DNA from: JBGTGT01 sp051439375
GTDB taxonomy: Bacteria; Cyanobacteriota; Cyanobacteriia; Cyanobacteriales; Microcystaceae
Assembly: GCA_051439375.1 (NCBI GenBank)
Contig: JBFRWB010000235.1
Location: forward strand, 1-31,578
Length of the DNA stretch: 31,578 nt
Direction of reading: 5' to 3'
The position numbers and the translations under genes are program-made. The notes under the pieces were generated by a model. It was not told the DNA's origin, made no database searches, and saw only the letters and a program-made list of their open reading frames with translations. Of the stretch, positions 23,964 to 31,509 are shown one piece after another (position 1 is the stretch's first letter; every line of letters starts with the position of its first letter).

Positions 23964-24341
23964 TTATTGCCATCTTGAATTTTGATAATTAGCAAGAATT
24001 GTTCTATCCTTAGTTAATAATATGTTCTGATCAATTGAAGCATTACCTACAATTAAACGATCAAAGGGATCACGAGTCCAGTTAATGTTTAAAGATTGAT
24101 TGATTATTAAATCCAAACTTTTGTTACACGCCTTTAAATCAATTCTATTCGACATATCTTCGATAATTGTGTCCGATGCTTCCCTAATTCGACCTATTTC
24201 ATACAAATACTGCAACTCTAAGCGAACAATTTGAGAAATATAGAGTTCATTTTCATTAATTAAAAACTTGGCTAAATTACTCAACCTATCAGTTAAATCA
24301 GTATAAAGCCAAACAACTATATGACTATCGAGGTAAATCAA
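23964..24341 (-). CDS. vapC: PIN-domain toxin, VapC family
   Basis: The 125-residue protein has the PIN-domain acidic residues in order: D5 in IYLDSH, E42 in VRLELQYL, D94 in DPFDRLIVG and D112 in LLTKDRTIL. VapC toxins are magnesium-dependent ribonucleases that cut tRNA or rRNA and are held inactive by the partner antitoxin. The start is TTG at 24341, supported by a perfect AGGAGG six bases upstream; the start lies inside the antitoxin gene (17-base overlap), as in many such operons. Length is normal. The target RNA is unknown. Confidence 0.88.
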   Translation of the reverse strand: MIYLDSHIVVWLYTDLTDRLSNLAKFLINENELYISQIVRLELQYLYEIGRIREASDTIIEDMSNRIDLKACNKSLDLIINQSLNINWTRDPFDRLIVGNASIDQNILLTKDRTILANYQNSRWQ

Positions 24342-24564
24342 TATTAACCTCCTGTTCCCATGTTATATTTACCAAATCATCAGGATCACCGACAATAACA
24401 TCAGGACGATGAACTAATTTCTGTAACTTATCAACGGTTTCAATGGGGGTAATTCTTAATCGTTTTCCTTGATAATCAACTTCTAAGGGAACACCCGTCT
24501 TAAGGATTTCGTTAAGTAACAAATCAAGATCATTGGATAATTCTGTTAAGGTTACGCTTTTCAT
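24325..24564 (-). CDS. vapB: Antitoxin of the Phd/YefM or VapB type
   Basis: Starting at the ATG at 24564 (another ATG 18 bases upstream is possible) the protein has 79 residues. MKSVTLTELSNDLDLLLNEI is the typical DNA-binding start of Phd/YefM-type antitoxins, GVPLEVDYQGKRLRITPI the second half of that fold, and the acidic tail DPDDLVNITWEQEVNIDLPR the region that would block the toxin. It should also repress the operon. The toxin gene follows with a 17-base overlap. Confidence 0.82.
   Translation of the reverse strand: MKSVTLTELSNDLDLLLNEILKTGVPLEVDYQGKRLRITPIETVDKLQKLVHRPDVIVGDPDDLVNITWEQEVNIDLPR
24348..24353 (-). promoter_or_regulatory. Strong Shine-Dalgarno of the vapC toxin
   Basis: CCTCCT on the plus strand is AGGAGG on the minus strand, six bases before the TTG start at 24341 and inside the antitoxin reading frame. 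A full-strength site paired with a weak start codon sets toxin output below antitoxin. Confidence 0.8.
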
Positions 24565-24681
24565 AGTGATTACAGTGAACATAATTGATCAATTAAACTG
24601 GCAAACAGCAAAAATTATAGAATTAATTCTAAACTAGAGCCAGTTTTAAAGTAAAAAGTAGGCTATAAACCAACAATATAA

Positions 24682-24804
24682 CTAATTTATCTCTAAAATC
24701 CTTGTTTTTAGCTTTTTCGCTTCCAAAAAGTTATCGTTTCCTGACTGAAAATTCACCTCAACCCCACCTAAATCTTTGAAATGCTTATCTAGCAAGGATT
24801 CCAT
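24682..24804 (-). CDS. Short open frame of 40 codons, possible gene fragment
   Basis: The ATG at 24804 opens MESLLDKHFKDLGGVEVNFQ and the frame ends LKTRILEIN. Composition is protein-like (balanced charged and hydrophobic residues), but no ribosome-binding site is visible. It may be the tail of a lost gene rather than a working one. It lies in the 475-base stretch between the antitoxin gene and the APH-family gene. Confidence 0.25.
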   Translation of the reverse strand: MESLLDKHFKDLGGVEVNFQSGNDNFLEAKKLKTRILEIN

Positions 24805-25057
24805 AAATCAAGAAACTGTTTATAGCTACAAGAAACCCAAAATATCAGAATTATATCAGTTCGTGAAAAGTTGCTCAAGGGCAGTGCCTTGAAACCCTCT
24901 ATTTTGCGTAACGGATGGATAGCTGAAACCCTGATTCTTTCGTTGAACAAATAAGTTATGATTTTCTGACAGTTTTGACAAGAATTTTCCAGAATTACAT
25001 TCAGTCAACACGGTTGTCTCAAGTTGAACACAGTTCAAAAGACTGTTACGATGTGAG
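24805..25057. other. Non-coding stretch with two hairpins downstream of the APH-family gene
   Basis: TCAAGG and CCTTGA pair around GCAGTG (24875-24892), and TTGAAC and GTTCAA pair around ACA (25024-25038). Both lie just beyond the stop of the convergent-facing minus-strand gene at 25058. Neither has a clear T-run. A TTG-started 60-codon frame here lacks support. Confidence 0.4.
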
Positions 25058-26107
25058 TTAAAATAATAACCAATCTCTTGAAGTAAATCGTTTTAATTGC
25101 TGTACCCGTTGACGGAAATAGCCACTATCTAACTGACAGTAATCATAAAATTGGGTTGCGGTTAAACTAATCGCCCATGACCAAATGTAAGCCGTTTGGG
25201 TCAAAGTTTGTAAACATTCTTTTTCTAAAGCGGTAAAAGATTCTATAGTTTCATATCCTTGGAAAAATGCCTCCTGTACCCGACGACTCAACCCACCCTG
25301 CATTGAAACTTGTAAAAATTTAGCCATATCAAACATTCGCCAACCGTAACCACATTGATCAAAATCAAATAGAGTTAACTGATTATCCGTTGTAAAATGT
25401 ACATTACCACTGTGAGGATCTCCCCAACAAACTGACCAATAAGGTGATTGAATCGGTAACTTAGCCAATACTGTCTTAATATCATTAGCAATTTCCAATA
25501 ATTCCTCTAAGTCTTGCTGTCTTGGTTGTAAAAAAGGAACAATTACCGCCAAAGAATCATCTAATAGGTAATCTAATGTTAAAGGTTGACGCTTAAACAG
25601 AGAATTAAACCCTTGGGATGCACAATGAATATTAGCCACTGTTTCTCCTAAAAGCCGTGCTTGAGTAACATTTATATCCCCAATAGCCACCGTTCCTAAT
25701 GCGTAAGTGAATAGGGTTAAATAACGTTTTCCTTCAGGGGCTGTAATTTCAATAAAAAGCTTATCATTGTTAGTTTTAATCGGATAAGCAACGGGAAGAT
25801 TGTACTGATGTAAAAAGTCTAATAATTCCAACTCGAAACCAATATCATTCTGCGATCGCCAATGGTGATGAGATACGCGCAAAATATAAGCTTGATCATC
25901 AATATTCACTAGATAAGTATCACTTAACCCCCGATGCCAAAATTGACACTGTTTAACCGCTCCAATTGGATAATGAGTCTGCAAAACGGAGACAAGAGCA
26001 TGAGGCGATAAAATCGAATAAATAACTGGAAACATTTCACCACTATGTTCACTTTCCAAAGGAAGCGTTTGTTGACTATGTGTAGTAAAAGGAGATAATA
26101 ATTGCAT
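25058..26107 (-). CDS. APH/choline kinase-fold phosphotransferase
   Basis: From the ATG at 26107, with AGGG about eight bases upstream, the protein has 349 residues; a TTG 45 bases earlier is less likely. The catalytic loop SVCWGDPHSGNVHF (near 226-239) matches HGDxxxxN of the family with Trp in place of His, and LFDFDQCGYGWRMFDMAKF carries the metal-binding Asp. The N-lobe shows GLSDTYLVNIDDQAYILRVS, with the ATP lysine replaced by arginine. Such proteins phosphorylate small hydroxyl compounds (aminoglycosides, homoserine, choline, sugars). This one has no resistance-gene context, so a metabolic substrate is more likely. A HIP1 octamer is at 25852-25859. Confidence 0.85.
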   Translation of the reverse strand: MQLLSPFTTHSQQTLPLESEHSGEMFPVIYSILSPHALVSVLQTHYPIGAVKQCQFWHRGLSDTYLVNIDDQAYILRVSHHHWRSQNDIGFELELLDFLHQYNLPVAYPIKTNNDKLFIEITAPEGKRYLTLFTYALGTVAIGDINVTQARLLGETVANIHCASQGFNSLFKRQPLTLDYLLDDSLAVIVPFLQPRQQDLEELLEIANDIKTVLAKLPIQSPYWSVCWGDPHSGNVHFTTDNQLTLFDFDQCGYGWRMFDMAKFLQVSMQGGLSRRVQEAFFQGYETIESFTALEKECLQTLTQTAYIWSWAISLTATQFYDYCQLDSGYFRQRVQQLKRFTSRDWLLF

Positions 26108-26239
26108 AATTTTTCCCTGATGCAATGGAATGGTTAGTAGGGAAGACTTCAAAAAGGAAGAAAAACCTCAAAAATACTTAATAAATCAGTAGTTTTTGCT
26201 AAATTAAAAGGTTATTTACCAATAAATTAAAGATAATTT

Positions 26240-26264
26240 ATCTAAAAAATCCAGTTTTTTAGAT
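26240..26264. repeat. Perfect 10-bp inverted repeat
   Basis: ATCTAAAAAA and TTTTTTAGAT pair around TCCAG, about 133 bases upstream of the APH-family ATG. The arms are almost all A/T. On either strand the second arm is a T-run, so it could act as a weak bidirectional terminator between this gene and the DUF364 gene upstream. Confidence 0.55.
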
Positions 26265-26374
26265 AGATTTACCTCTTATGACCTGAAAAATAGAACAAAT
26301 CCATAACAGCATTCGTATAACAAACTACCATTTCTCGTAAAATTTGAACACAATAACAAGTCTGGGAAACATTA

Positions 26375-26412
26375 TCTAAGATTTTCTGAGAAACCTTCTA
26401 AGATTTTCTGAG
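26375..26412. repeat. Direct repeat of 16 bp, 22-base period
   Basis: TCTAAGATTTTCTGAG occurs exactly at 26375-26390 and 26397-26412. It lies in the spacer 26108-26539, which also holds the inverted repeat at 26240 and the heptamer array from 26476, and contains no gene I can support. Confidence 0.65.
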
Positions 26413-26475
26413 GAAAATCGCTATAGGTCTTATCTCACAAGAATTAAAGCTAATTGAAGACAGGAGAATTCCAAA

Positions 26476-26545
26476 CCTGACACCTGACACCTGACACCTG
26501 AAACCTGATACCTGACACCTGAAACCTGATACCCAATACCTAAAA
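26476..26545. repeat. Heptameric tandem repeat array (ten units)
   Basis: Ten 7-base units follow without a gap: CCTGACA three times, CCTGAAA, CCTGATA, CCTGACA, CCTGAAA, CCTGATA, then the decayed CCCAATA and CCTAAAA. This is like the short tandemly repeated heptamers known in cyanobacteria. The last unit contains the stop codon of the DUF364 gene. It is not a CRISPR: there are no spacers. Confidence 0.85.
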
Positions 26546-27301
26546 CCTTTCCTTAAAGGATAAAACTCGGTATTGAACCCCTGTTTCAAAAATCCTTACG
26601 CCCCCACCTTCTGCCACCGTTTGTCTTAACTTTTCTTTATCCGTTACCCCTACTCCTGCTAAATAATCAATTCCCATGTCTTTCAACTCAGACAACCAAG
26701 GAACAGTAGGTCCCATCAAAACCAGTTGACTGTGTTGCGCTAATTCTACTAAACGGGGGAAAGTTTTATTAATAATCGATGTTCCCGTTAAAAAGACCCA
26801 ATCTGCATCAGGAATCAAATATTCCGCCGCAGGGTCTGGTAAATCATTCGTACTGGGTTGACGCTCAATTACCGTCATATCCATCATTTCCTGATAACGA
26901 GATAAATTAGGATAGCGACCAATCACCACAACTTTCTTTCCTTTAATTTGGGGTAGGAAATGCTCAAATATTGCTAAATTAGCCGACCCTTCAGGATTAA
27001 TTGGAGTTGAATACTTAATTAAATCATTATTTGCATTAATCGCCCCATTAATTACCGACATCCCAATCGTTGCAGGATAACTTTCCCAAGATGTTAGCCA
27101 TGTCGCTAGTTCCTGAGTTGAACGATTCACCAATGTACCCGACCAAGGTAACGTTCGAGTCGGAATCGCTGGACTCATAGCTAATCCTATCGCTTCTGCT
27201 TCACAATAAGTCCAAGTTAGTCCGATAATAATCTCTTTAATGAGGGTAGAAGATTGAGCTTTTTCAATAAGGAGAGGGTAAATGTCTTTGGGATTGATCA
27301 T
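26540..27301 (-). CDS. DUF4213/DUF364 protein (putative heavy-metal chelation family)
   Basis: From the ATG at 27301 the protein has 253 residues (a TTG at 27331 would add ten). The N-terminal DUF4213 part (about 1-85) holds EIIIGLTWTYCEAEAIGLAM and TLPWSGTLVNRS. The DUF364 part follows with YPATIGMSVINGAINA, KKVVVIGRYPNL, DWVFLTGTSIINKTFPRL and LVLMGPTVPW. Pfam names this family putative heavy-metal chelation on structural grounds, but no activity is proven to my knowledge. The stop codon lies inside the heptamer array. It is divergent from the broken kinase gene, with 153 bases between them. Confidence 0.85.
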   Translation of the reverse strand: MINPKDIYPLLIEKAQSSTLIKEIIIGLTWTYCEAEAIGLAMSPAIPTRTLPWSGTLVNRSTQELATWLTSWESYPATIGMSVINGAINANNDLIKYSTPINPEGSANLAIFEHFLPQIKGKKVVVIGRYPNLSRYQEMMDMTVIERQPSTNDLPDPAAEYLIPDADWVFLTGTSIINKTFPRLVELAQHSQLVLMGPTVPWLSELKDMGIDYLAGVGVTDKEKLRQTVAEGGGVRIFETGVQYRVLSFKERF

Positions 27302-27454
27302 GATTGTGTTAAAAAGAACCTCAAAAACCAACTATTTCTGGACAAATTTGTATAATTTGATTATAAGTGTTTTTTTGTTTAAAATTTGAGTGATCTTTAG
27401 ATATTAAATCTATATTGATAACTTTAGTGCTTTAAATTTTGGAAATTTTAAGGG

Positions 27455-28538
27455 ATGACATTATTATCAAACCGTTATCAAATTGTCTCTTCTTTGGGGA
27501 ATGGTGGGTTTGGTCAAACTTTTTTAGCTAAAGATACCCAATTACCCAGTCATCCTTACTGTGTGGTAAAAAAACTGCAACCGCAACAGACAGATAAGGA
27601 AACGATGAAAGTTGCTAAACGTCTCTTTGATAAAGAAGCTGAGGTTTTACAGAAACTTGGCAAAAAGCATGAGCAAATACCAGAATTATTGGCTTATTTT
27701 TCTGATAATCAGCAGTTTTATTTGATTCAAGAGTATATTGAAGGGGAGTTGTTGAGCAATACAATAGGGAATGGTAAGCAGTGGACAGAAAAAGCGGTTA
27801 TTGAGCTTTTTACAGGAAAATAATGTCATTCATCGGGATATTAACCCAAATAATTTAATTAAGCGTCAACAGACAAATAAAATTGTTTTAATTGATTTTG
27901 GTGCGGTAAAAGAGGTGATTTATCCACACAATGAAAAGACTACAATTGGTATTCATACTCGTGGATATGCAGCCAATGAGCAGTTAATTGGGAAACCGAG
28001 ATACAGTAGTGATGTGTATGCGGTAGGAATGGTGACGATTGAAGCGTTAACGGGGAATTCTCCCTTATCTTTAATTCAGGAAGCCTCAGACGAGGTAGAA
28101 TGGGGGGAATATTTGACGGAGGTGTTAAAGCATAAGGTGAGTGATGAATTAATCAGTATTTTAGGGAAAATGACTCATCCTGATTATAAACAGCGTTATT
28201 CTTTGGCGAAAGAAGCATTAACGGAGATTAATGATTTAAACAGTCATCCAATCTCAAAGAATGTGACAACTCTTTCAAGTACACCGACAAAAGAACCTCC
28301 AACGAATAATAATGTAACAGTTAATAGCCAAATTCAGAGGAATATGACAACGATTCCAAGCCTACAAAGCCAAAACCTACAAATGGATGATGATGTAAAG
28401 TTTAATCGCAAAAAATGGGTTATTGTTAGTGTTTTATTGGTTTTATTCGGTGGAATGGGTGGATATATTGTATTTGATGTAGTTGATAATTTGAATGAAC
28501 CGCCAAAAGATCAACCCGGTTTATTCAATAATTTTTAG
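27455..28538 (+). pseudogene. Ser/Thr protein kinase gene, frameshifted and missing part of the catalytic core
   Basis: Frame 1 (27455-27823) encodes the N-lobe: the glycine loop LGNGGFGQTF, the ATP lysine in CVVKK, and the hinge YLIQEYIEGELL. It then ends at KAVIELFTGK and a stop. The C-lobe continues one frame over with FLQENNVIHRDINPNNLI, DFGAVKE and YAANEQLIGKPRYSSDVYA, a linker, a single membrane helix (WVIVSVLLVLFGGMGGYIVF) and a stop at 28538. The helix between the ELL and FLQENN segments, about ten residues, is missing, so a deletion that shifted the frame is likely. Even the intact part reads HRDINPNN, where active kinases have K-P-D/E-N. As written, no active full-length kinase is made. 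Membrane-anchored kinases of this build are common in cyanobacteria. Confidence 0.85.
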
Positions 28539-28546
28539 ATAATTTC

Positions 28547-28567
28547 AGCTTTTATAAGGCTTTTTTT
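28547..28567 (+). terminator. Rho-independent terminator after the kinase gene
   Basis: AGCTT, loop TTATA and AGGCT form a 5-bp stem (one G-T pair) that leads straight into seven T residues. It starts nine bases after the stop codon of the kinase remnant, in the right orientation. Confidence 0.7.
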
Positions 28568-28578
28568 ACCTTGTTGTT

Positions 28579-28590
28579 GGGCTTTAGCCC
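28579..28590. repeat. Small GC-rich palindrome
   Basis: GGGCTTTAGCCC can fold into a 5-bp hairpin with a two-base loop. It follows the terminator and precedes the COP23 gene; this motif type is widespread in cyanobacterial spacers. Confidence 0.45.
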
Positions 28591-28665
28591 TCAATTACAC
28601 ATTGGGATTGTTGCGCTATAGTGGGGTAATGACAACCAAAATTGTTTCAATCACAAAGAATTGCT

Positions 28666-29292
28666 ATGAAAGGTATCAAATGGCTAGGGTTTGGGTTAGC
28701 CGTCTTCAGTTTATCTCCGATTGTTGGGTGTAGCAGTAATGCAGCGAGTACCCCAGAGTTTTATTGTGGGAAAGGTAAATATTTAGAGACAACTGCATAT
28801 ATGACTAAGTTGAAGAATCGAGCAGCTTTTAAAGATGATGTTACGATTATTGTTTGGGACCCAGAGAATGATCGTTTTGGTAAAAAGTGGACTCCTAAAG
28901 CTCGTTGTGAGGAGGTTTCTCAGCGATTTCAAGAAATTTATGAAAGGGATGAATTTAAGTACGTTACTGCAACGACTGCTTCTTGGCAAGCCAAGGAAAC
29001 CCCTGTCATTTGTGCGGTAAAAACGAAAGGGGCTGATTGTGATGAGGATGATTTATTGTTTACTTTAGAATCAACGGACAATCCGCTTGAAGTTTTGGAT
29101 GATTTAATTGAAATTGGTAAAAATCCTGAAGGGAATGCAGGGTTATTGAGAGGAAGTGAAACAGAGAATCAAAATCAAGACACTCCTCAAATTAAGAAGG
29201 AAGGAAACTATTATAATTTTTCTGAACTGTTAAAAGGTGGTACAGTTGAGAAAGAAGAAGATCAGGGAAAACCTCTTTTTTCTACAGAGTAG
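28666..29292 (+). CDS. COP23-domain lipoprotein
   Basis: The ATG at 28666 opens a lipoprotein signal, MKGIKWLGFGLAVFSLSPIV followed by GC (C22 as lipidation site). From FYCGKG to about LEVLDDL runs a COP23 domain, with VTIIVWDPENDRFGKKWTPK, RCEEVSQRFQEIYE, PVICAV and DDLLFTL, and the usual four cysteines. The tail (about 155-209) is acidic and disordered. COP23 proteins take their name from a circadian-oscillating membrane protein of a nitrogen-fixing unicellular cyanobacterium; the biochemical role is unknown. Here the gene stands between a kinase remnant and a CHAT-type protein. A TTG start 24 bases upstream would spoil the lipoprotein signal. Confidence 0.85.
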   Translation: MKGIKWLGFGLAVFSLSPIVGCSSNAASTPEFYCGKGKYLETTAYMTKLKNRAAFKDDVTIIVWDPENDRFGKKWTPKARCEEVSQRFQEIYERDEFKYVTATTASWQAKETPVICAVKTKGADCDEDDLLFTLESTDNPLEVLDDLIEIGKNPEGNAGLLRGSETENQNQDTPQIKKEGNYYNFSELLKGGTVEKEEDQGKPLFSTE

Positions 29293-29359
29293 TGAATAGA
29301 GATATATTTATTTAAGGTTTATATCGTTATTATTTTATTAAATTGAGGAGTGAAGTTTG

Positions 29360-31204
29360 ATGAAGTTGACCATTTTCTTAAAGTTTGTTGTTTTATTCTT
29401 TTCTATTTTTGGTATCTTAGGAGTGGGTAATCCAGTTTTAGCAAAAGCTCAAGATGATTCTATTAAGCTACCTGATAATTTTATGAAAAGATGGCGTTCT
29501 GGTAACGGAAGTTATCGTGTTGAAAAATATATTTTACCTGAAGGAAGAACCGCTCTGGAAGGAAAAACTATTCAGATGAATTTTCCTCCATATACGAATA
29601 CAGATGCTGAGTTCATAACTCAGACATACGCTCCTGGTAGTGGTGACTTCGTAGAAGCAGTGAATCCGATAGATAATTTAATATCTTTTGAAGATTTAAA
29701 AGTTGCTTTGCAAATTTTTCAAAGAAATAAAAATCAAGAAGGCGAAATAGAGGTAATTAAACTTTTGTGTTTCCAGCATGAAAGTGATATGAATATATCG
29801 GCTGATGAATTAATAAATTATTGTGAGCAATACTTGAAGAAAGTAGATCAAGGTTTTCGAGAATTAGATAAATGGCACGCCTACCTAAAATCATACTATC
29901 TTTATCAAAAAATAGGAAATGCTATTAAAGTAGATCAAACATTAAGTAAATTAATCAAATCTAATAAAGATTCTCAAAATAACTATTTGTATGCACCTCA
30001 TCATCTAACTTATGATTTATTAATAGGCAATTTAATACAACAAGTTGAATATTATGATAGAGTTATTAGTCAATCAGAAATTTTGTTCAAAAAGGCATTA
30101 TCACGTAATGATAATGATTATGTTAGCTGGATTGGTGAACTCCCATTTGCTTTGTTATATACTGACAAACTCTCTGATTCAGAAAATGTGTTTAAACAAT
30201 TTGTTCTTTTAGAGGAAAATCGGGTTGTATTTGGTGGTTTTGCTAATAATTATGTTGGTGTTACTGATTATAATCGGCATCACTTAGGGTTACAAAAAAA
30301 TCTTGTTACTCAAAATAAGTATCAGGAAGCTTTATCTTATGCTGACAGAGGAAAATCTCTAAGACTGTATCATCAACTAGGAGGAAATAGTCAGGAATTA
30401 ACAGTTGAAAAAATTCAAGAAATTGCTAAATCGCTCAATACAACTTTTGTTCAATATTCATTGTTACAAGACGACTATTATTTTCCTGATAATGAACTTT
30501 TAATCTGGATAGTTAACCCTAATGGAGAGATTAATTTCCGTTTAGTTAATCTTGATAAGGTTGAGCTAAAATCCCTCCCTAAAGACTTAAAAACTCAACT
30601 GGTAAGCATAACCAGAGGAACAATTTTCACAAACTTTAACCAATTACCTATAGTAACCATTGTATCTAGTCTGATAATTGGTGGAGCATTCTTAGGATGT
30701 TCATGGTATATCATTCGTCAAAAGAAAATAGCAATTGTTGTATTAGCTTCTACCATTTTAGCGATTATTTTTTCTCCTGCAATTAACTCTCAAATTGCTG
30801 AGAGAGGAAACACTCAAGACAATGATGCTAATTTATTAGAAGGTCAACCATTCTCATTTGATAATCTTGTTCAGTTATCCTTATTAAATGTAAGAGGAGA
30901 AAATACGAATAAATTAGATAAATATTTGAGCAATACAGGCTGTCGTAATAACAAAGATTGCTTGTATCAGCTTCATCAAATTTTAATTGAGCCCATTGCT
31001 GAATTTTTACCCACAGACTCTAATCAGAACGTTGTTTTTATCCCACAAGACTCTATATATAGAGTTCCCTTTGCTGCACTTATGGATGCTAATGGTCAAT
31101 ATTTAATTGAAAATTATACAATTTCTATTTCTCCTAACATTGGAATTTATCAACTTCTCCATGATAAACTACAGCAAAAAGCAACTCAAATCAATCTTTT
31201 ATGA
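29360..31204 (+). CDS. CHAT-type protein with internal membrane segments and truncated CHAT domain
   Basis: The ATG at 29360 has GGAG nine bases upstream. The 614-residue protein opens with a signal peptide (to about LAKAQ), then a helical repeat-like region (QNKYQEALSYADRGKSLRLY near 320 is the usual TPR sequence before CHAT) and YFPDNELLIWIVNPNGEINF, also typical of the pre-CHAT part. Two membrane segments (about 430-450 and 455-475) interrupt it. CHAT-like sequence begins at CLYQLHQILIEPIAEFLP, with NVVFIPQDSIYRVPFAALMD and ISISPNIGIYQLL, but the frame stops after about 80 residues. The histidine and cysteine of the caspase-like site, expected some 100-200 residues later, are missing, and no frame downstream continues it. 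Probably an inactive or decaying member. Confidence 0.75.
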   Translation: MKLTIFLKFVVLFFSIFGILGVGNPVLAKAQDDSIKLPDNFMKRWRSGNGSYRVEKYILPEGRTALEGKTIQMNFPPYTNTDAEFITQTYAPGSGDFVEAVNPIDNLISFEDLKVALQIFQRNKNQEGEIEVIKLLCFQHESDMNISADELINYCEQYLKKVDQGFRELDKWHAYLKSYYLYQKIGNAIKVDQTLSKLIKSNKDSQNNYLYAPHHLTYDLLIGNLIQQVEYYDRVISQSEILFKKALSRNDNDYVSWIGELPFALLYTDKLSDSENVFKQFVLLEENRVVFGGFANNYVGVTDYNRHHLGLQKNLVTQNKYQEALSYADRGKSLRLYHQLGGNSQELTVEKIQEIAKSLNTTFVQYSLLQDDYYFPDNELLIWIVNPNGEINFRLVNLDKVELKSLPKDLKTQLVSITRGTIFTNFNQLPIVTIVSSLIIGGAFLGCSWYIIRQKKIAIVVLASTILAIIFSPAINSQIAERGNTQDNDANLLEGQPFSFDNLVQLSLLNVRGENTNKLDKYLSNTGCRNNKDCLYQLHQILIEPIAEFLPTDSNQNVVFIPQDSIYRVPFAALMDANGQYLIENYTISISPNIGIYQLLHDKLQQKATQINLL

Positions 31205-31473
31205 GGTTTGTCTCAAATATTGGTACATAAACTCTATTAAAATAATTACCGTATAGAGAAGTAACAGAGTCTTTGGGCGATCGCAAAGACAGAACCATGC
31301 CTAGACGTTAACATATCGGTGCGTGTGGGGATAAAGAGCGATCGCCCGAAAAAAGATTTTCAAAAGTTACCAAAAGTTTCTTTTTAAGGTATATAGATTT
31401 AGGAAGAATGGAAAGCCTGAAACCTTTGCAGAGAGGGGAATGCAGACCAAAAAATTTTTTTTTAGAAAAAGTA
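31205..31473. other. Non-coding spacer with two HIP1 sites
   Basis: No reading frame here continues the CHAT domain or looks coding. HIP1 octamers lie at 31277-31284 and 31338-31345. The rest is AT-rich DNA with an A/T run before the promoter at 31474. Confidence 0.55.
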
Positions 31474-31502
31474 TTGACAAGGATAGGGGGATTGGATATA
31501 TT
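31474..31502 (+). promoter_or_regulatory. Consensus-like sigma-70 promoter
   Basis: TTGACA (31474-31479), exactly 17 bases, then TATATT (31497-31502), which is one base from TATAAT. A perfect -35 box at ideal spacing is the strongest promoter I can find in the window. Transcription would start near 31509 and run out of the window to the right. Confidence 0.75.
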
Positions 31503-31509
31503 GGTAAAT

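Noticed and set aside
24856..25038. 60-codon minus-strand frame downstream of the APH-family gene
   Set aside because: TTG start inside an inverted repeat, no ribosome-binding site, and the sequence spans two hairpins. More likely spacer or dispersed repeat.
26476..26545. CRISPR array
   Set aside because: The units are seven bases long with no spacers, and no cas genes are nearby.
26398..26589. Minus-strand frame across the heptamer array
   Set aside because: Its repeated Val-Ser-Gly-Phe-Arg pattern is only the translation of the tandem repeat, and it overlaps the DUF364 gene.
27771..27830. Programmed ribosomal frameshift joining the two kinase halves
   Set aside because: A run of five T residues is present, but conserved residues before HRD are missing as well, which frameshifting would not restore. 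A broken gene is the simpler reading.
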